A DNA stretch of 41,171 bases from Anaerolinea thermophila (GCA_020722345.1 DYKZ01000003.1:1-41171); one strand, 5' to 3'. Numbered from the stretch's first letter, positions 9,702 to 19,579 are shown. Numbers and translations: made by a program. Notes: generated from the sequence alone by a model not told the origin.

Positions 9702-10973
9702 ATGTCTCTCTACGAAGAAAACTTTTCCCACATGTCTCCCGTCTGGACGCACATTTTCCCCATTCAGAGCAATCGCGCTGAGGGGTGTTACATCTACGCC
9801 GACGACGGGAAGAAATATCTCGACTTCACTTGCGGCATCGGCGTGACCAATACCGGCCACTGCCACCCGAAGGTGGTGGAAGCCATCCGCGAGCAGGCTG
9901 GCCTTTTCCTGCACGCCCAGGCCAATATCGTCGTCCACAAGCCGATGATGGAACTCATCGCCGAACTTCGGACGATTGTCAACCCGGCCATTGACGGCTT
10001 CTTCTTCAGCAACTCCGGCGCCGAGGCGCTGGAGGGCGCGGTCAAATTGGCGCGCGCTGCCACGGGAAAGCCGAACATCATTGTCTTCAGCGGTTCGTTC
10101 CATGGCCGCACCGCCGGGACGATGGCGTTGACCACCTCCAAGACCATCTACCGGTCAGGCTTCCAGCCTCTGCCGGCGGGCGTGTTCGTTGCTCCATATC
10201 CGTATGCTTACAAACTTGGTATGAGTGAAGAGAAAACGACAGAGTATTGCCTCGCTGCGCTGGAGGAACTCCTGCTCTCTCAGACCTCGCCCGCCGAGAC
10301 CGCCGCCATCCTGATCGAGCCGGAACTGGGCGAGGGCGGCTATGTTGTCCCACCCGCTGCGTTCATGCAAGGGTTACGCCAATTGTGCGACAGGCATGGC
10401 CTCCTGCTCATCTTCGACGAAGTCCAGTCGGGTTTTGGCCGGACCGGGAAGTGGTTCGCCCAGGAACATTTCGGCGTCACCCCCGACATCATGACCGTTG
10501 CCAAGGGCATCGCCTCGGGCCTGCCGCTCTCAGGCGTCTTCAGCCGCCTTGACCTGATGAAGAAGTGGCAGACCGGCTCCCACGGCGGGACGTACGGCGG
10601 CAACGCCCTGGCCTGCGCGGCCGCTGTGGCCACCATTCGCGCCATGCGGGAGGAGGATATGCCCGGAAACGCGGCCCGGCGCGGGGTCCAGTTAACGAGC
10701 GGGCTGCGCAAATTCCAGAAGGAATATCCCATCATCGGCGACGTACGCGGCCTTGGCCTGATGATCGGCACCGAGTTCACCGTGAACGGCAAACCGGCCG
10801 ACAAGTCCATTGTCAAGAATGTCATCCACGCCTGCCAAGAACGCGGCCTGCTCCTGCTCTCTTGCGGTACCTACGATAACGTTATCCGCTGGATCCCGCC
10901 GCTCATCGTTACCGAAGAACAGATCAATGATGCCCTGCGCATTTTTGGCGAGTCTTTGGAGGAGGCCCTCTAA
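9702..10973 (+). CDS. gabT: Class-III PLP aminotransferase, 4-aminobutyrate aminotransferase-like
   Basis: YLDFTCGIGVTNTGHCHPKVVEAI, NSGAEALEGAVKLAR, GSFHGRTAGTMALTTSK, FDEVQSGFGRTGKWFA, GGTYGGNALACAAA; start at 9702 with aaaggtg upstream. Confidence 0.8.
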   Translation: MSLYEENFSHMSPVWTHIFPIQSNRAEGCYIYADDGKKYLDFTCGIGVTNTGHCHPKVVEAIREQAGLFLHAQANIVVHKPMMELIAELRTIVNPAIDGFFFSNSGAEALEGAVKLARAATGKPNIIVFSGSFHGRTAGTMALTTSKTIYRSGFQPLPAGVFVAPYPYAYKLGMSEEKTTEYCLAALEELLLSQTSPAETAAILIEPELGEGGYVVPPAAFMQGLRQLCDRHGLLLIFDEVQSGFGRTGKWFAQEHFGVTPDIMTVAKGIASGLPLSGVFSRLDLMKKWQTGSHGGTYGGNALACAAAVATIRAMREEDMPGNAARRGVQLTSGLRKFQKEYPIIGDVRGLGLMIGTEFTVNGKPADKSIVKNVIHACQERGLLLLSCGTYDNVIRWIPPLIVTEEQINDALRIFGESLEEAL

Positions 10974-11055
10974 CAGACAGTGGACGTGGGTGGAGCGCTT
11001 GTCCGCCGCCTACACAGGAGGGCGCCGTTGAATTTGCCAACGCAAGGAGAAAACC

Positions 11056-12786
11056 ATGCCTGAAGTTAAAACCTACGAGTCGAAAGTTTGGCGCGTCAAC
11101 GTTCGCACTCAGACCCTGAACCTGGGACCTGTTCCCGAGACTTGGGAGCGGCTTGGCGGACGCGGCTTGATCGCGCGCATCTTGCTCGACGAAGTTCCAC
11201 CGGAATGCGAACCGCTTGGTCCAAGAAACAAACTCCTCTTCTGCCCCGGCCTGCTGGTGGGACATATGCTCTCTTCCTGCGACAGAATCTCGGTTGGCGG
11301 CAAAAGCCCTCTGACCGGAGGCGTCAAAGAGTCCAATGCCGGCGGTACGACCGGCATGCAGTTGACTTTGCTGGGAATCAAGGCTTTGATCATTGAGGAT
11401 CAACCGACAAAACCCGGCTGGTGGGTTCTGCATCTCTCAACGCAAGGGGCTCGCTTCGACCCGGCTAATGATGTTGTAGGCCTAGGTGTGTATGATGCGG
11501 CTGCTAAACTTATTGAAAAATATGGAGAGAAAGTCGCCATTGCTCTGATTGGCCCTGGCGGCGAGATGAAACTGCAAGTGGCAGGCATTCAAAATCTGGA
11601 TAAGGATAAGGTTCCTTCCCGTATTGCCGGGCGTGGCGGCTTGGGTGCAGTGATGGGGTCCAAGGGCTTAAAGGCCATCGTGATTGACGCATCTGGTGGT
11701 CAAAAACCTGCCATTCAAGACCCTGAGGCTTTCAAAGAGGCTCAAAAGGCTTTTACCAAAGCCCTGACGGAACACCCTCAGACGCACACTTATCACGACT
11801 ATGGCACAGCGGCAATGGTGCAAATGTGTCAGACCTTTGGCTCGCTGCCCACCCGCAACTTTTCGTCTGGTCAATTTGAGCATGCAGATACCCTCTCCGG
11901 CGAGTACCTGCGCGATACGATTTTGCAGCGTGGCGGTGTTTCCAAGCCCAATCATCCCTGCATGCCGGGCTGCGCCATCCAGTGTTCCAACGTTTATGGC
12001 AGCGAAGACGGTCAACAGGTGCTGGTTTCACCCATAGAGTACGAGACCATCGGCTTAATGGGTTCGAATTTGGGGATCGGCAGCCTGGATGTGGTTGCAA
12101 AGTTGAACCGCGCTGTGAATGACCTTGGCCTGGATACCATTGATATTGGCGCTGCTCTTGGTGTGGCTGCCGAAGCCGGTTTGATGGAGTGGGGGGATGG
12201 CGAGCGTGCTCTGGAGTTGATTGACGAGATTCGGCGCAACACCCCCCTAGGACGCATTCTGGGCAATGGCGCCGCTATGGCCGGCAAGGTGCTTGGGATT
12301 GAGCGTGTGCCGGTGTCCAAAAACCAGGCGATGGCGGCATATGAGCCGCGCGCCATCAAAGGAACAGGAGTCACTTACGCCACATCTCCCCAGGGCGCTG
12401 ACCATACCGCAGGCCTGACAATCCGCGATAAGATCAATCATCTTGATCCAAAAGGGCAGGTGGAATTATCGCGCGCCAAACAGATCTCCATGGCCGGTTA
12501 TGATGCGCTGGGGGCCTGTATTTTTGCAGGCTTTGGTTTTGCGGCTGCACCCGCCGGCACTATCGCCCGTTTGCTCAATGCACGCTATGGCTGGAATGTT
12601 CCCGACGATATCCTGCAGGCGCTCGGCAAGGAAACGCTTACGTTAGAGCGTGAGTTCAACCGCAGGGCCGGATTTACAGCCAAAGACGATCGCCTCCCCG
12701 AATGGATGACGCGCGAAGCCCTGCCGCCGCACAATGCAGTCTTCGATGTTCCGTCAGAAGAATTGGACAAACTTTTCGAGTGGTAG
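11056..12786 (+). CDS. Aldehyde:ferredoxin oxidoreductase family AOR2
   Basis: AGRGGLGAVMGSKGLKAIVI, Fe-S motif CMPGCAIQC (C-x3-C-x3-C), GADHTAG, DALGAC C-terminal Cys. Confidence 0.9.
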   Translation: MPEVKTYESKVWRVNVRTQTLNLGPVPETWERLGGRGLIARILLDEVPPECEPLGPRNKLLFCPGLLVGHMLSSCDRISVGGKSPLTGGVKESNAGGTTGMQLTLLGIKALIIEDQPTKPGWWVLHLSTQGARFDPANDVVGLGVYDAAAKLIEKYGEKVAIALIGPGGEMKLQVAGIQNLDKDKVPSRIAGRGGLGAVMGSKGLKAIVIDASGGQKPAIQDPEAFKEAQKAFTKALTEHPQTHTYHDYGTAAMVQMCQTFGSLPTRNFSSGQFEHADTLSGEYLRDTILQRGGVSKPNHPCMPGCAIQCSNVYGSEDGQQVLVSPIEYETIGLMGSNLGIGSLDVVAKLNRAVNDLGLDTIDIGAALGVAAEAGLMEWGDGERALELIDEIRRNTPLGRILGNGAAMAGKVLGIERVPVSKNQAMAAYEPRAIKGTGVTYATSPQGADHTAGLTIRDKINHLDPKGQVELSRAKQISMAGYDALGACIFAGFGFAAAPAGTIARLLNARYGWNVPDDILQALGKETLTLEREFNRRAGFTAKDDRLPEWMTREALPPHNAVFDVPSEELDKLFEW

Positions 12787-12801
12787 TGTGCGTTAAAGTC
12801 A

Positions 12802-12846
12802 AACGTCAAAGGCCGAACGCTCACGTTCGACCTTTGACGTTTTTTT
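12802..12846 (+). terminator. Rho-independent terminator after AOR2
   Basis: AACGTCAAAGGcCGAACG-CTCA-CGTTCGaCCTTTGACGTT followed by TTTTT. Confidence 0.85.
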
Positions 12847-12851
12847 GGCTG

Positions 12852-12924
12852 AGCCACCAAAGGGATTTGAACCCTTGACCTGGCGTTTACGAAACGTCTG
12901 CTCTACCGACTGAGCTATGGTGGC
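12852..12924 (-). tRNA. tRNA-Thr (anticodon CGT)
   Basis: Minus strand GCCACCA TA GCTC AGTCGGTA GAGC A GACGT TTCGTAA ACGCC AGGTC AAGGG TTCAAAT CCCTT TGGTGGC T: cloverleaf with one A-C mismatch in the anticodon stem. Confidence 0.92.
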
Positions 12925-13051
12925 GGGCGTAGAACGAAATGCCATTTCGTCCCACAGCGGCGGGATTATACAGCATCCCTCCCTATCCGGCAAGATTTCC
13001 GCTTGACCAACCTCCCGAAGGGTTTACAGAACGAATGATATACTTTACCTG

Positions 13052-14302
13052 ATGAACATCGCCATGCTCTCCTACCACACCTGCCCGCTGGCCACGCTGG
13101 GCGGCAAGAACACCGGCGGCATGAATGTCTACGTGCGCGACCTGACGACCACACTAGGCCGTATGGGCGTCCACGTGGACGTGTTCACCCGCTCGCAGGA
13201 CGAGCATGTGCCGCACGTGCTGCACAACCTCGGCTACGGCAACCGCGTCGTCCATGTAAAAGCCGGCCCCGAGGTCCCCCTGCCGAAACAAGGATTGGTG
13301 GAACACATCCCTGAGTTCGTGGACGGTATCCGCCGGTTTGTCGAGAGAAAGGGCATCCGCTACGACATTATCCACAGCCATTACTGGATGTCCGGTCTGG
13401 CAGCCGAGTCGCTCTCCGACCTGTGGTCTGGCGCGCCGATCCTCCAAATGTTCCACACCCTGGGAGAGATGAAGAACCGCGTGGCGCAGTCTGAGGAGGA
13501 ACGGGAGGGCGCCTACCGGCTCAATGGGGAGCGCCGCGTGATGCGGCGCGCTGACCGGATCGTTGCCGCCACCCCGGCGGAGCGCGCCCAACTGGAATGG
13601 CTCTACAAAGCGGAAGCCGGCAAGATCGTCATCATCCCGCCAGGAGTGGACACCTGCCACTTTTACCCCATCTCTGTAGATGAAGCCCGCCAGTTTGTTG
13701 ACATTCCTCCCCATGACCACATGGTGCTATTCGTAGGGCGCATCGAGCCGCTGAAAGGGTTGGCAACGTTGATCCAGGCCATGTCGTGCCTGCGCTGCAC
13801 TGAGGCGGGTGACAGGGTCTCGCTGGTGGTGATCGGCGGCGACCTAGACGCCGCCCCGGATAAGTTGAGCGCTGAAATGGCGCGCCTGCAGAAAATGTGC
13901 GACGACTTGGCAATGGGGAAACTGGTTGTCTTCCTGGGCAAGCGCGGGCAGGACACCCTCCCATATTACTACTCAGCGGCGGATGTTTTGGTGGTGCCCT
14001 CCCATTATGAATCCTTTGGCATGGTGGCGCTGGAGGCCATGGCTTGCGGCACGCCGGTCATCGCCTCGCAGGTGGGCGGCTTGGCTTTCCTAGTTCAGGA
14101 TGGCGTAACCGGTTACACCGTCCCGGCGGAGGACCACGAAGCGTTGTGCGACAAATTGAGCCTCCTCCTGGGGGATGCAGCCTTGCGCCGGCGCATGGGC
14201 GCCGCCGCGGCAAAATATGCGCAGGGGTATGATTGGGAGAAAATTGTCCTTCAAATCATAGCCGTGTACCGGGAATTGTCGAGGCAGGGCGAAACAGCCT
14301 GA
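13052..14302 (+). CDS. GT4-family glycosyltransferase, MshA-like
   Basis: YHTCPLATLGGKNTGGMNVYVRDL, HSHYWMSGLAAE, VDTCHFYP, LFVGRIEPLKGLATLI, PSHYESFGMVALEAMACGTPVIAS. Confidence 0.85.
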   Translation: MNIAMLSYHTCPLATLGGKNTGGMNVYVRDLTTTLGRMGVHVDVFTRSQDEHVPHVLHNLGYGNRVVHVKAGPEVPLPKQGLVEHIPEFVDGIRRFVERKGIRYDIIHSHYWMSGLAAESLSDLWSGAPILQMFHTLGEMKNRVAQSEEEREGAYRLNGERRVMRRADRIVAATPAERAQLEWLYKAEAGKIVIIPPGVDTCHFYPISVDEARQFVDIPPHDHMVLFVGRIEPLKGLATLIQAMSCLRCTEAGDRVSLVVIGGDLDAAPDKLSAEMARLQKMCDDLAMGKLVVFLGKRGQDTLPYYYSAADVLVVPSHYESFGMVALEAMACGTPVIASQVGGLAFLVQDGVTGYTVPAEDHEALCDKLSLLLGDAALRRRMGAAAAKYAQGYDWEKIVLQIIAVYRELSRQGETA

Positions 14303-14511
14303 TGAGATAGCCGGAACCGATTTTTTCCGGTGTTATAATAGCGGCGCAGCCAAAACAATCGTCGCAATAAATTTGGTCTGTGGATTGCTTCGGTTTTAAC
14401 CGCCCGGCAACAAGGAAGGAGGTGGTACTATTGTTGTGATTGCAGTATGCTGGAACACTCTTTCTTCTACCCAACCAATAGTTAATAAAATTCTCTTTAG
14501 GAGGAGAACGA

Positions 14512-16152
14512 ATGAAAAAGAAACTGCAAATTATGCTGGCTGTCCTCATGGTCGCGGTATTGGCCCTTTCGGCCTGCCAGCCTAAAAGCGGCGAAAAAGT
14601 GACCATCATCATCGGTGTGACCGATCAAATTGCCAGTCTCGACCCGGCGGATGCGTATGCCACCCATGACTGGGAATTGATCAAGAATATCGGCGAAGGG
14701 CTGTTGGTGTGGAAACCCGGTTCTTCAGATGAACTTGTCCCTGGCATTGCACAAGATATGCCTGAGATCTCGGAAGATGGGCTTACCTACACCCTGAAAC
14801 TCAAGCCAGGCATCAAGTTCGGTGACGGCCTGGAATTGACTGCCCCAATGTATGCTCAGCAGCTCAACCGTCTGCTGACCATTGGTCCATCCTGCCCGAA
14901 TGATGTGGCTGATACGCTCGCCATTCCTTACGTGGAAAGCATCACCGCCCCGGATGACGAAACCCTGGTCTTCCAACTTAAGGTTCCAGTCGCCTACTTC
15001 CCGCAGATCCTGGCAGATGCGCCGTATTTGCCCTCTCACCCGGACAAATTCCCGCTCACGGAATGCGTCCTCTTCCCCGAGGCCCCCATCTATGGCGTCG
15101 GCCCCTGGTTCATCAGCCAGTACACCCAGAACGAACAACTCGTGCTCGAGCCCAACCCCTATTATGAAGGGGAGCGCACCCCGCAGGTGGATCAGATCAT
15201 TATCCGCTACTTCACCGATCCGCAGACACTGGCCCTGGCTGTTCAGAATGGCGAGATTGACATCGCCTGGCGCTTCCTGGATCCCGAGTTGATTGATCAA
15301 TTGCGCGGTGTCGCCGATCTGACTGTTGGTGACATCCCTGGTGGCGCCATTCGCTACCTGATTCTGAATCACACCATGGCTCCGATGGACGATCCGAATG
15401 TGGCCAAGGCCTTCGCCGCCACCATCGATCGCGACGCCATTGTGGATACCGTCTATAAAGGCGCTGCAACGCCGCTCTTCTCAATGGACCCGCCTGGATT
15501 CCTGGGCGCTACGGATGCATTCGACACCATGTACCAGTCACCCAACATTACCCTGGCCAATGAGTTCCTGGCTGCCTCTGGCTATGATGAGAACAACAAG
15601 TGCGCCATCGAACTCTGGTACCCGCCTGACCACTACGGCGCTGCCACTGCTGCCTGGATGGAATTGATTAAGCAGCAATTGGAAGCCGCCAATTTCACGG
15701 TGGATTTGAAGGCGCAGGAGTGGAGCACTTACGTTACGGCGCTCACCGGCGGCGAATCCTACCAGGCTGGTGTGTTGGGCTGGTTCTATGACTATCCCGA
15801 TCCGTCCAACTATCTGGATCCCTTCGTGTACAACGGCGGTATGGGCACCAATGTCACCTTAGCCGCGGAAGGCAGCGACTATGGAGAGGCAATCAACGAG
15901 AAAGCCCAGCAACTGGTTGACCTGCTCGCACAGGCGGATGTGGAAACCGATATAGCCGCCCGTACGGAACTCTACCAGCAGGCTCAGGAAATCTACGCCG
16001 ACCTGGTTGTGACCGTGCCGATCATTATTTTAGGGGAACACATCACCTATCGCTCCAATATACATGGTTCGGATGCGTACGGGGCAGCCGAAACCTTGAA
16101 TATCGCCACGAACCTCGAGTTCAACTACTCGACATTGACCAAAACACCGTAG
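14512..16152 (+). CDS. ABC transporter substrate-binding lipoprotein, peptide/nickel family 5
   Basis: Lipobox LALSAC; SLDPADAYATHDWELIKNIGEGLLVW, GPWFISQYTQNEQLVLEPNPYYEGE; followed by DppBCDF-type genes. Confidence 0.9.
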   Translation: MKKKLQIMLAVLMVAVLALSACQPKSGEKVTIIIGVTDQIASLDPADAYATHDWELIKNIGEGLLVWKPGSSDELVPGIAQDMPEISEDGLTYTLKLKPGIKFGDGLELTAPMYAQQLNRLLTIGPSCPNDVADTLAIPYVESITAPDDETLVFQLKVPVAYFPQILADAPYLPSHPDKFPLTECVLFPEAPIYGVGPWFISQYTQNEQLVLEPNPYYEGERTPQVDQIIIRYFTDPQTLALAVQNGEIDIAWRFLDPELIDQLRGVADLTVGDIPGGAIRYLILNHTMAPMDDPNVAKAFAATIDRDAIVDTVYKGAATPLFSMDPPGFLGATDAFDTMYQSPNITLANEFLAASGYDENNKCAIELWYPPDHYGAATAAWMELIKQQLEAANFTVDLKAQEWSTYVTALTGGESYQAGVLGWFYDYPDPSNYLDPFVYNGGMGTNVTLAAEGSDYGEAINEKAQQLVDLLAQADVETDIAARTELYQQAQEIYADLVVTVPIIILGEHITYRSNIHGSDAYGAAETLNIATNLEFNYSTLTKTP

Positions 16153-16163
16153 CGCACAACACC

Positions 16164-16189
16164 GGGGGCGGGGTTTCCCCGCCCCCTTT
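16164..16189 (+). terminator. Intercistronic hairpin between SBP and permease genes
   Basis: GGGGGCGGGG-TTT-CCCCGCCCCC then TTTC. Confidence 0.6.
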
Positions 16190-16197
16190 CCAAAAAC

Positions 16198-17295
16198 ATG
16201 ACCCCCATATCCTTCATTTTGCTCATCATTGGCATCCCTTTGGCGCTCATGCTCCTGTATGTTTTCATCAGGGGTTCGATGGGCCTCCGCAAGTACATCC
16301 TGACTCGCATTGGGCTGACATTGCCAATGGTCTTCATTCTTGCCTCCCTGGTTTTTTTTATCATGCGAGTTTTGCCCGGCGATCCCGTACGCTCTGCCCT
16401 GGGGCCGCGTGGAACGGCAGAACAGGCCGAACACATGCGCCAAGCGCTCGGCCTGGATAAGCCCCTGATCGTCCAATATGGCATTTTCTTGAAAGATATC
16501 ATCACGTTGAATTTTGGGAATTCCATGGTAGGGGGCCACCGCCCGATCATTGACGAGATGAGCGAGCGTTTTCCGGCAACTCTGGAATTGATCGTTCCTG
16601 CCTCCATTTTGGCCCTGGCCATTGGGATCATAGGAGGGGCGCTGGCAGCCTCCAGAAGGAAGGCCGCAGCAGATTATTTCCTGCGAGTCTATTCGGTGGT
16701 CATCTATTCGCTGCCCATATTCTGGTTCGGGCTCATGCTGCAATTGTTATTTGGCATTCAACTGAAACTGCTGCCTGTGGCAGGCCGGATAGACCCGATT
16801 ATCCGCACGACCCTGGAACCTGTCACCAACATGTACTTGATCGATTCACTCATCAGCGGCAACTGGCCGGCCTTGGGGTCGGCGGTTTCCCACCTGATCC
16901 TGCCCACGATCACCCTGGGACTGGTACTGTCGGGTGTGTTCGTGCGCATGACCCGCATCAATGTCATCGAGACTCTGCAAGCCGACTACATCGCTGCGGC
17001 GCGCGCCCGCGGCATTCGGGAGAAAGTGGTGGTGTATGGTCATGCTCTGAAGAACGCAATGATCCCGGTCATTACCCTGATTGGCCTTCAGGTCGCCATT
17101 CTCCTGGCGGGGGCAGTGCTGACAGAGACCATCTTCAACTGGCCTGGCATGGGCGGTTACCTGGTGCAAAGGATATCCGCCCGCGATTACACGGCCGTAC
17201 AGAGTGTCATTGCCATGTTTGCCCTGCTGGTGGCCCTCATCAGCCTGACGGTGGACTTAATCTATTCATTACTCGATCCGCGGGTGAGGTATTAA
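16198..17295 (+). CDS. dppB: Peptide ABC transporter permease DppB-type
   Basis: PMVFILASLVFFIMRVLPGDPVRSALGP; DYIAAARARGIREKVVVYGHALKNAMIPVITLIGLQ; ETIFNWPGMGGYLVQRI. The exact start may be downstream (~16279). Confidence 0.88.
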   Translation: MTPISFILLIIGIPLALMLLYVFIRGSMGLRKYILTRIGLTLPMVFILASLVFFIMRVLPGDPVRSALGPRGTAEQAEHMRQALGLDKPLIVQYGIFLKDIITLNFGNSMVGGHRPIIDEMSERFPATLELIVPASILALAIGIIGGALAASRRKAAADYFLRVYSVVIYSLPIFWFGLMLQLLFGIQLKLLPVAGRIDPIIRTTLEPVTNMYLIDSLISGNWPALGSAVSHLILPTITLGLVLSGVFVRMTRINVIETLQADYIAAARARGIREKVVVYGHALKNAMIPVITLIGLQVAILLAGAVLTETIFNWPGMGGYLVQRISARDYTAVQSVIAMFALLVALISLTVDLIYSLLDPRVRY

Positions 17296-17297
17296 AT

Positions 17298-18581
17298 ATG
17301 CCCTCCATTGATGAAAATGGCATCGAAATCAAACAGAAAACCGAAGCCTGGAAAAGCGACCTGCAGAGGGTCGGGTTTGTTCGGCGTCTCTTCATGGCGC
17401 GCAAATGGTATGGCGCAGACTGGTGGTTTGTGGCTATCTCGGCAGTGATGGTGGCCGGCTTCATCTTTATTGCTCTCTTTCCGGGGTTGCTGGCTCCCTA
17501 CGCCTCAGATGAGATTGTTGGTACCAGTTTTCTGTCTCCCGGTGCTTACCCGGTGGTGCCGGTTCTTCTGGCGCGATCCGAGTCTTCCGCTCAAACGTTG
17601 CTTGACCTGGCTGTCCCTGAAGATAGTGAACGGCCTGTTGTGGGAGTGCTCATGGGCGGCCCGACTGCCACGGCCTTGCGTGAGCGCGCCCAGGAACTAG
17701 ACAACCAACTTGTCAGTCAGGGCAGCGACCTGCGCCTGAGGCCGCGCATCGAGCGTTACGCCACTATGGAAGAATTGCTGGAGGCTGTAGACGCCGGCGA
17801 AGTCCACGCTGCTGTGGTGGATTTGCACGAATTTGAGAAACTGGCCGCAAACTATCCCGACCTGCGGGCCGGCGATTCCATCACCGGTGAAACGGCTGCG
17901 GCTGGCGGTTTCATCATGGGAACCAACGAAATCGGCCAGGATGTTTTCAGCCGCCTGATCTGGGGCACGCGCATCGCCATCATTGTCGGCTTCTCCTCTT
18001 CGATCATCTCGTTGTTGTTTGGCTTGCCCCTTGGCTTGCTTGCCGGTTACCTCGGTGGGACGTTCGACCGCCTGCTCAGCCTCCTGATGGACAGCCTGTA
18101 TGCCTTCCCTGGACTGATCCTGGCGATTGCCATCACTGCTGTTTTGGGCCCCAGCATGTACAATGTAATCATTGCGATCTCTGTGCTTTACGTCCCCACT
18201 TATTATCGCATCGTGCGCGGGCAGACCCTGGCCGTCAAGGAGGAAGTTTACATCGAGGCAGCCAGGAGCATTGGGGCGCGCCGCTGGGAGATCCTGTGGC
18301 GTTACATTTACCCGAACGTGATCCCATCTATTGCCATCATCTTTTCGGTCAATGTGGCCGATGCTATCCTGACCGGCGCCGGCCTGTCGTTCCTGGGCCT
18401 GGGCATGCCTCCCACTATTGCGGACTGGGGCATTGACTTGGCGCGCGGCCAGCGGTTCATCCAGACGGCCTGGTGGCTGATTACCTACCCTGGCCTGGCC
18501 ATCATGTTGGTAGTCCTTGCCTTCACGATGATGGGGGAGGGGTTGATGGAAATCTATAATCCCAAGTTACGGGAGCGCTGA
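17298..18581 (+). CDS. dppC: Peptide ABC transporter permease DppC-type with a long insert after TM1
   Basis: MGTNEIGQDVFSRLIWGTRIAI; YIEAARSIGARRWEILWRYIYPNVIPSI; ILTGAGLSFLGLGMPPTIADWG; ~120 aa extra sequence between TM1 and the GTD-x2-G-RD-like motif. Confidence 0.88.
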   Translation: MPSIDENGIEIKQKTEAWKSDLQRVGFVRRLFMARKWYGADWWFVAISAVMVAGFIFIALFPGLLAPYASDEIVGTSFLSPGAYPVVPVLLARSESSAQTLLDLAVPEDSERPVVGVLMGGPTATALRERAQELDNQLVSQGSDLRLRPRIERYATMEELLEAVDAGEVHAAVVDLHEFEKLAANYPDLRAGDSITGETAAAGGFIMGTNEIGQDVFSRLIWGTRIAIIVGFSSSIISLLFGLPLGLLAGYLGGTFDRLLSLLMDSLYAFPGLILAIAITAVLGPSMYNVIIAISVLYVPTYYRIVRGQTLAVKEEVYIEAARSIGARRWEILWRYIYPNVIPSIAIIFSVNVADAILTGAGLSFLGLGMPPTIADWGIDLARGQRFIQTAWWLITYPGLAIMLVVLAFTMMGEGLMEIYNPKLRER

Positions 18582-19579
18582 TGCCTGCAGAACCGCTTTT
18601 TTCCATTCGCAATTTGACCGTCGAGTATGCTACGCGTGCCGGCGCTGTAAAGGCCGCCGAGGACGTCTCCTTCGATATCCGGCGCGAGGAAATCCTGGGA
18701 CTGGTTGGCGAGTCTGGGTGCGGAAAATCCACGCTGGGCAAAGCGCTGATGCGTCTCCATCGCACCCCGGCGCGCATTACTGGCGGCGAACTGCTCTTCG
18801 ACGGCCGCGACCTGATGAAACTGACCGAAGACGAAATGCGCGCCGTACGCGGCGCCGAGATCGGGATGGTCTTCCAGGACCCGATGACTTCCCTCAACCC
18901 GGTCCAGCGCATTATCGAGCACTTGACCGAGACGGTGCGCGCCCACGAGCCGCGAACCACTGACCAGGAAGCCCGCGAACGCGCCGCGGTCCTGGCCGAG
19001 AAACTGGGGATACGCAGTGAACGCCTGAAAGAATACCCGCACCAGATGTCCGGGGGGATGCGGCAGCGCGTGATGATCTCGCTGGCCCTGGCGCTGCGGG
19101 CGAAACTGGTCATCGCCGATGAGCCGACCACATCCCTGGATGTGATCGTGGAGGCGAAATTCCTCGACCTGCTACGCGAACTCCGCCGGGAATTCGGCCT
19201 CACCATCCTGCTCATCACGCACAACATCGGCGTAGTGGCCGAAATTGCCGACCGGGTAGCCGTCATGTATGCTGCCCGCCTGGTCGAAATTGGCGACGTG
19301 CAGGACATTTTTGCCTCTCCCAAGCACCCCTATACACAGGGACTGTTGCGCTCGGTGCCAAATATCCAGTTGGACGGCGAAAGTCTTTACAAAATGGAAG
19401 GTATGCCGCCCAATCTGCTCCATCCGCCGCGAGGTTGCCGTTTCCACCCGCGCTGCCCCTTTGCGATGGAGATATGCCGAGATTATTCTCCCGAATTACA
19501 GGCGGTGGATGGAGATCACTTTACCGCTTGCTGGCTTTATCACAAAACCACCGGGAAGGAGGGGGCGAAGAATGGCTGA
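18581..19579 (+). CDS. dppD: Peptide ABC transporter ATP-binding protein DppD-type
   Basis: [43 protein letters not shown]-terminal [21 protein letters not shown] oligopeptide extension. Confidence 0.9.
   Translation: MPAEPLFSIRNLTVEYATRAGAVKAAEDVSFDIRREEILGLVGESGCGKSTLGKALMRLHRTPARITGGELLFDGRDLMKLTEDEMRAVRGAEIGMVFQDPMTSLNPVQRIIEHLTETVRAHEPRTTDQEARERAAVLAEKLGIRSERLKEYPHQMSGGMRQRVMISLALALRAKLVIADEPTTSLDVIVEAKFLDLLRELRREFGLTILLITHNIGVVAEIADRVAVMYAARLVEIGDVQDIFASPKHPYTQGLLRSVPNIQLDGESLYKMEGMPPNLLHPPRGCRFHPRCPFAMEICRDYSPELQAVDGDHFTACWLYHKTTGKEGAKNG

Noticed and set aside
14447-14485. Short ORF MLEHSFFYPTNS* in the leader of the peptide SBP gene as a leader peptide
   Set aside because: Its Shine-Dalgarno-like GGAGG is too far upstream and there is no codon run or clear attenuator hairpin pair; could be chance.
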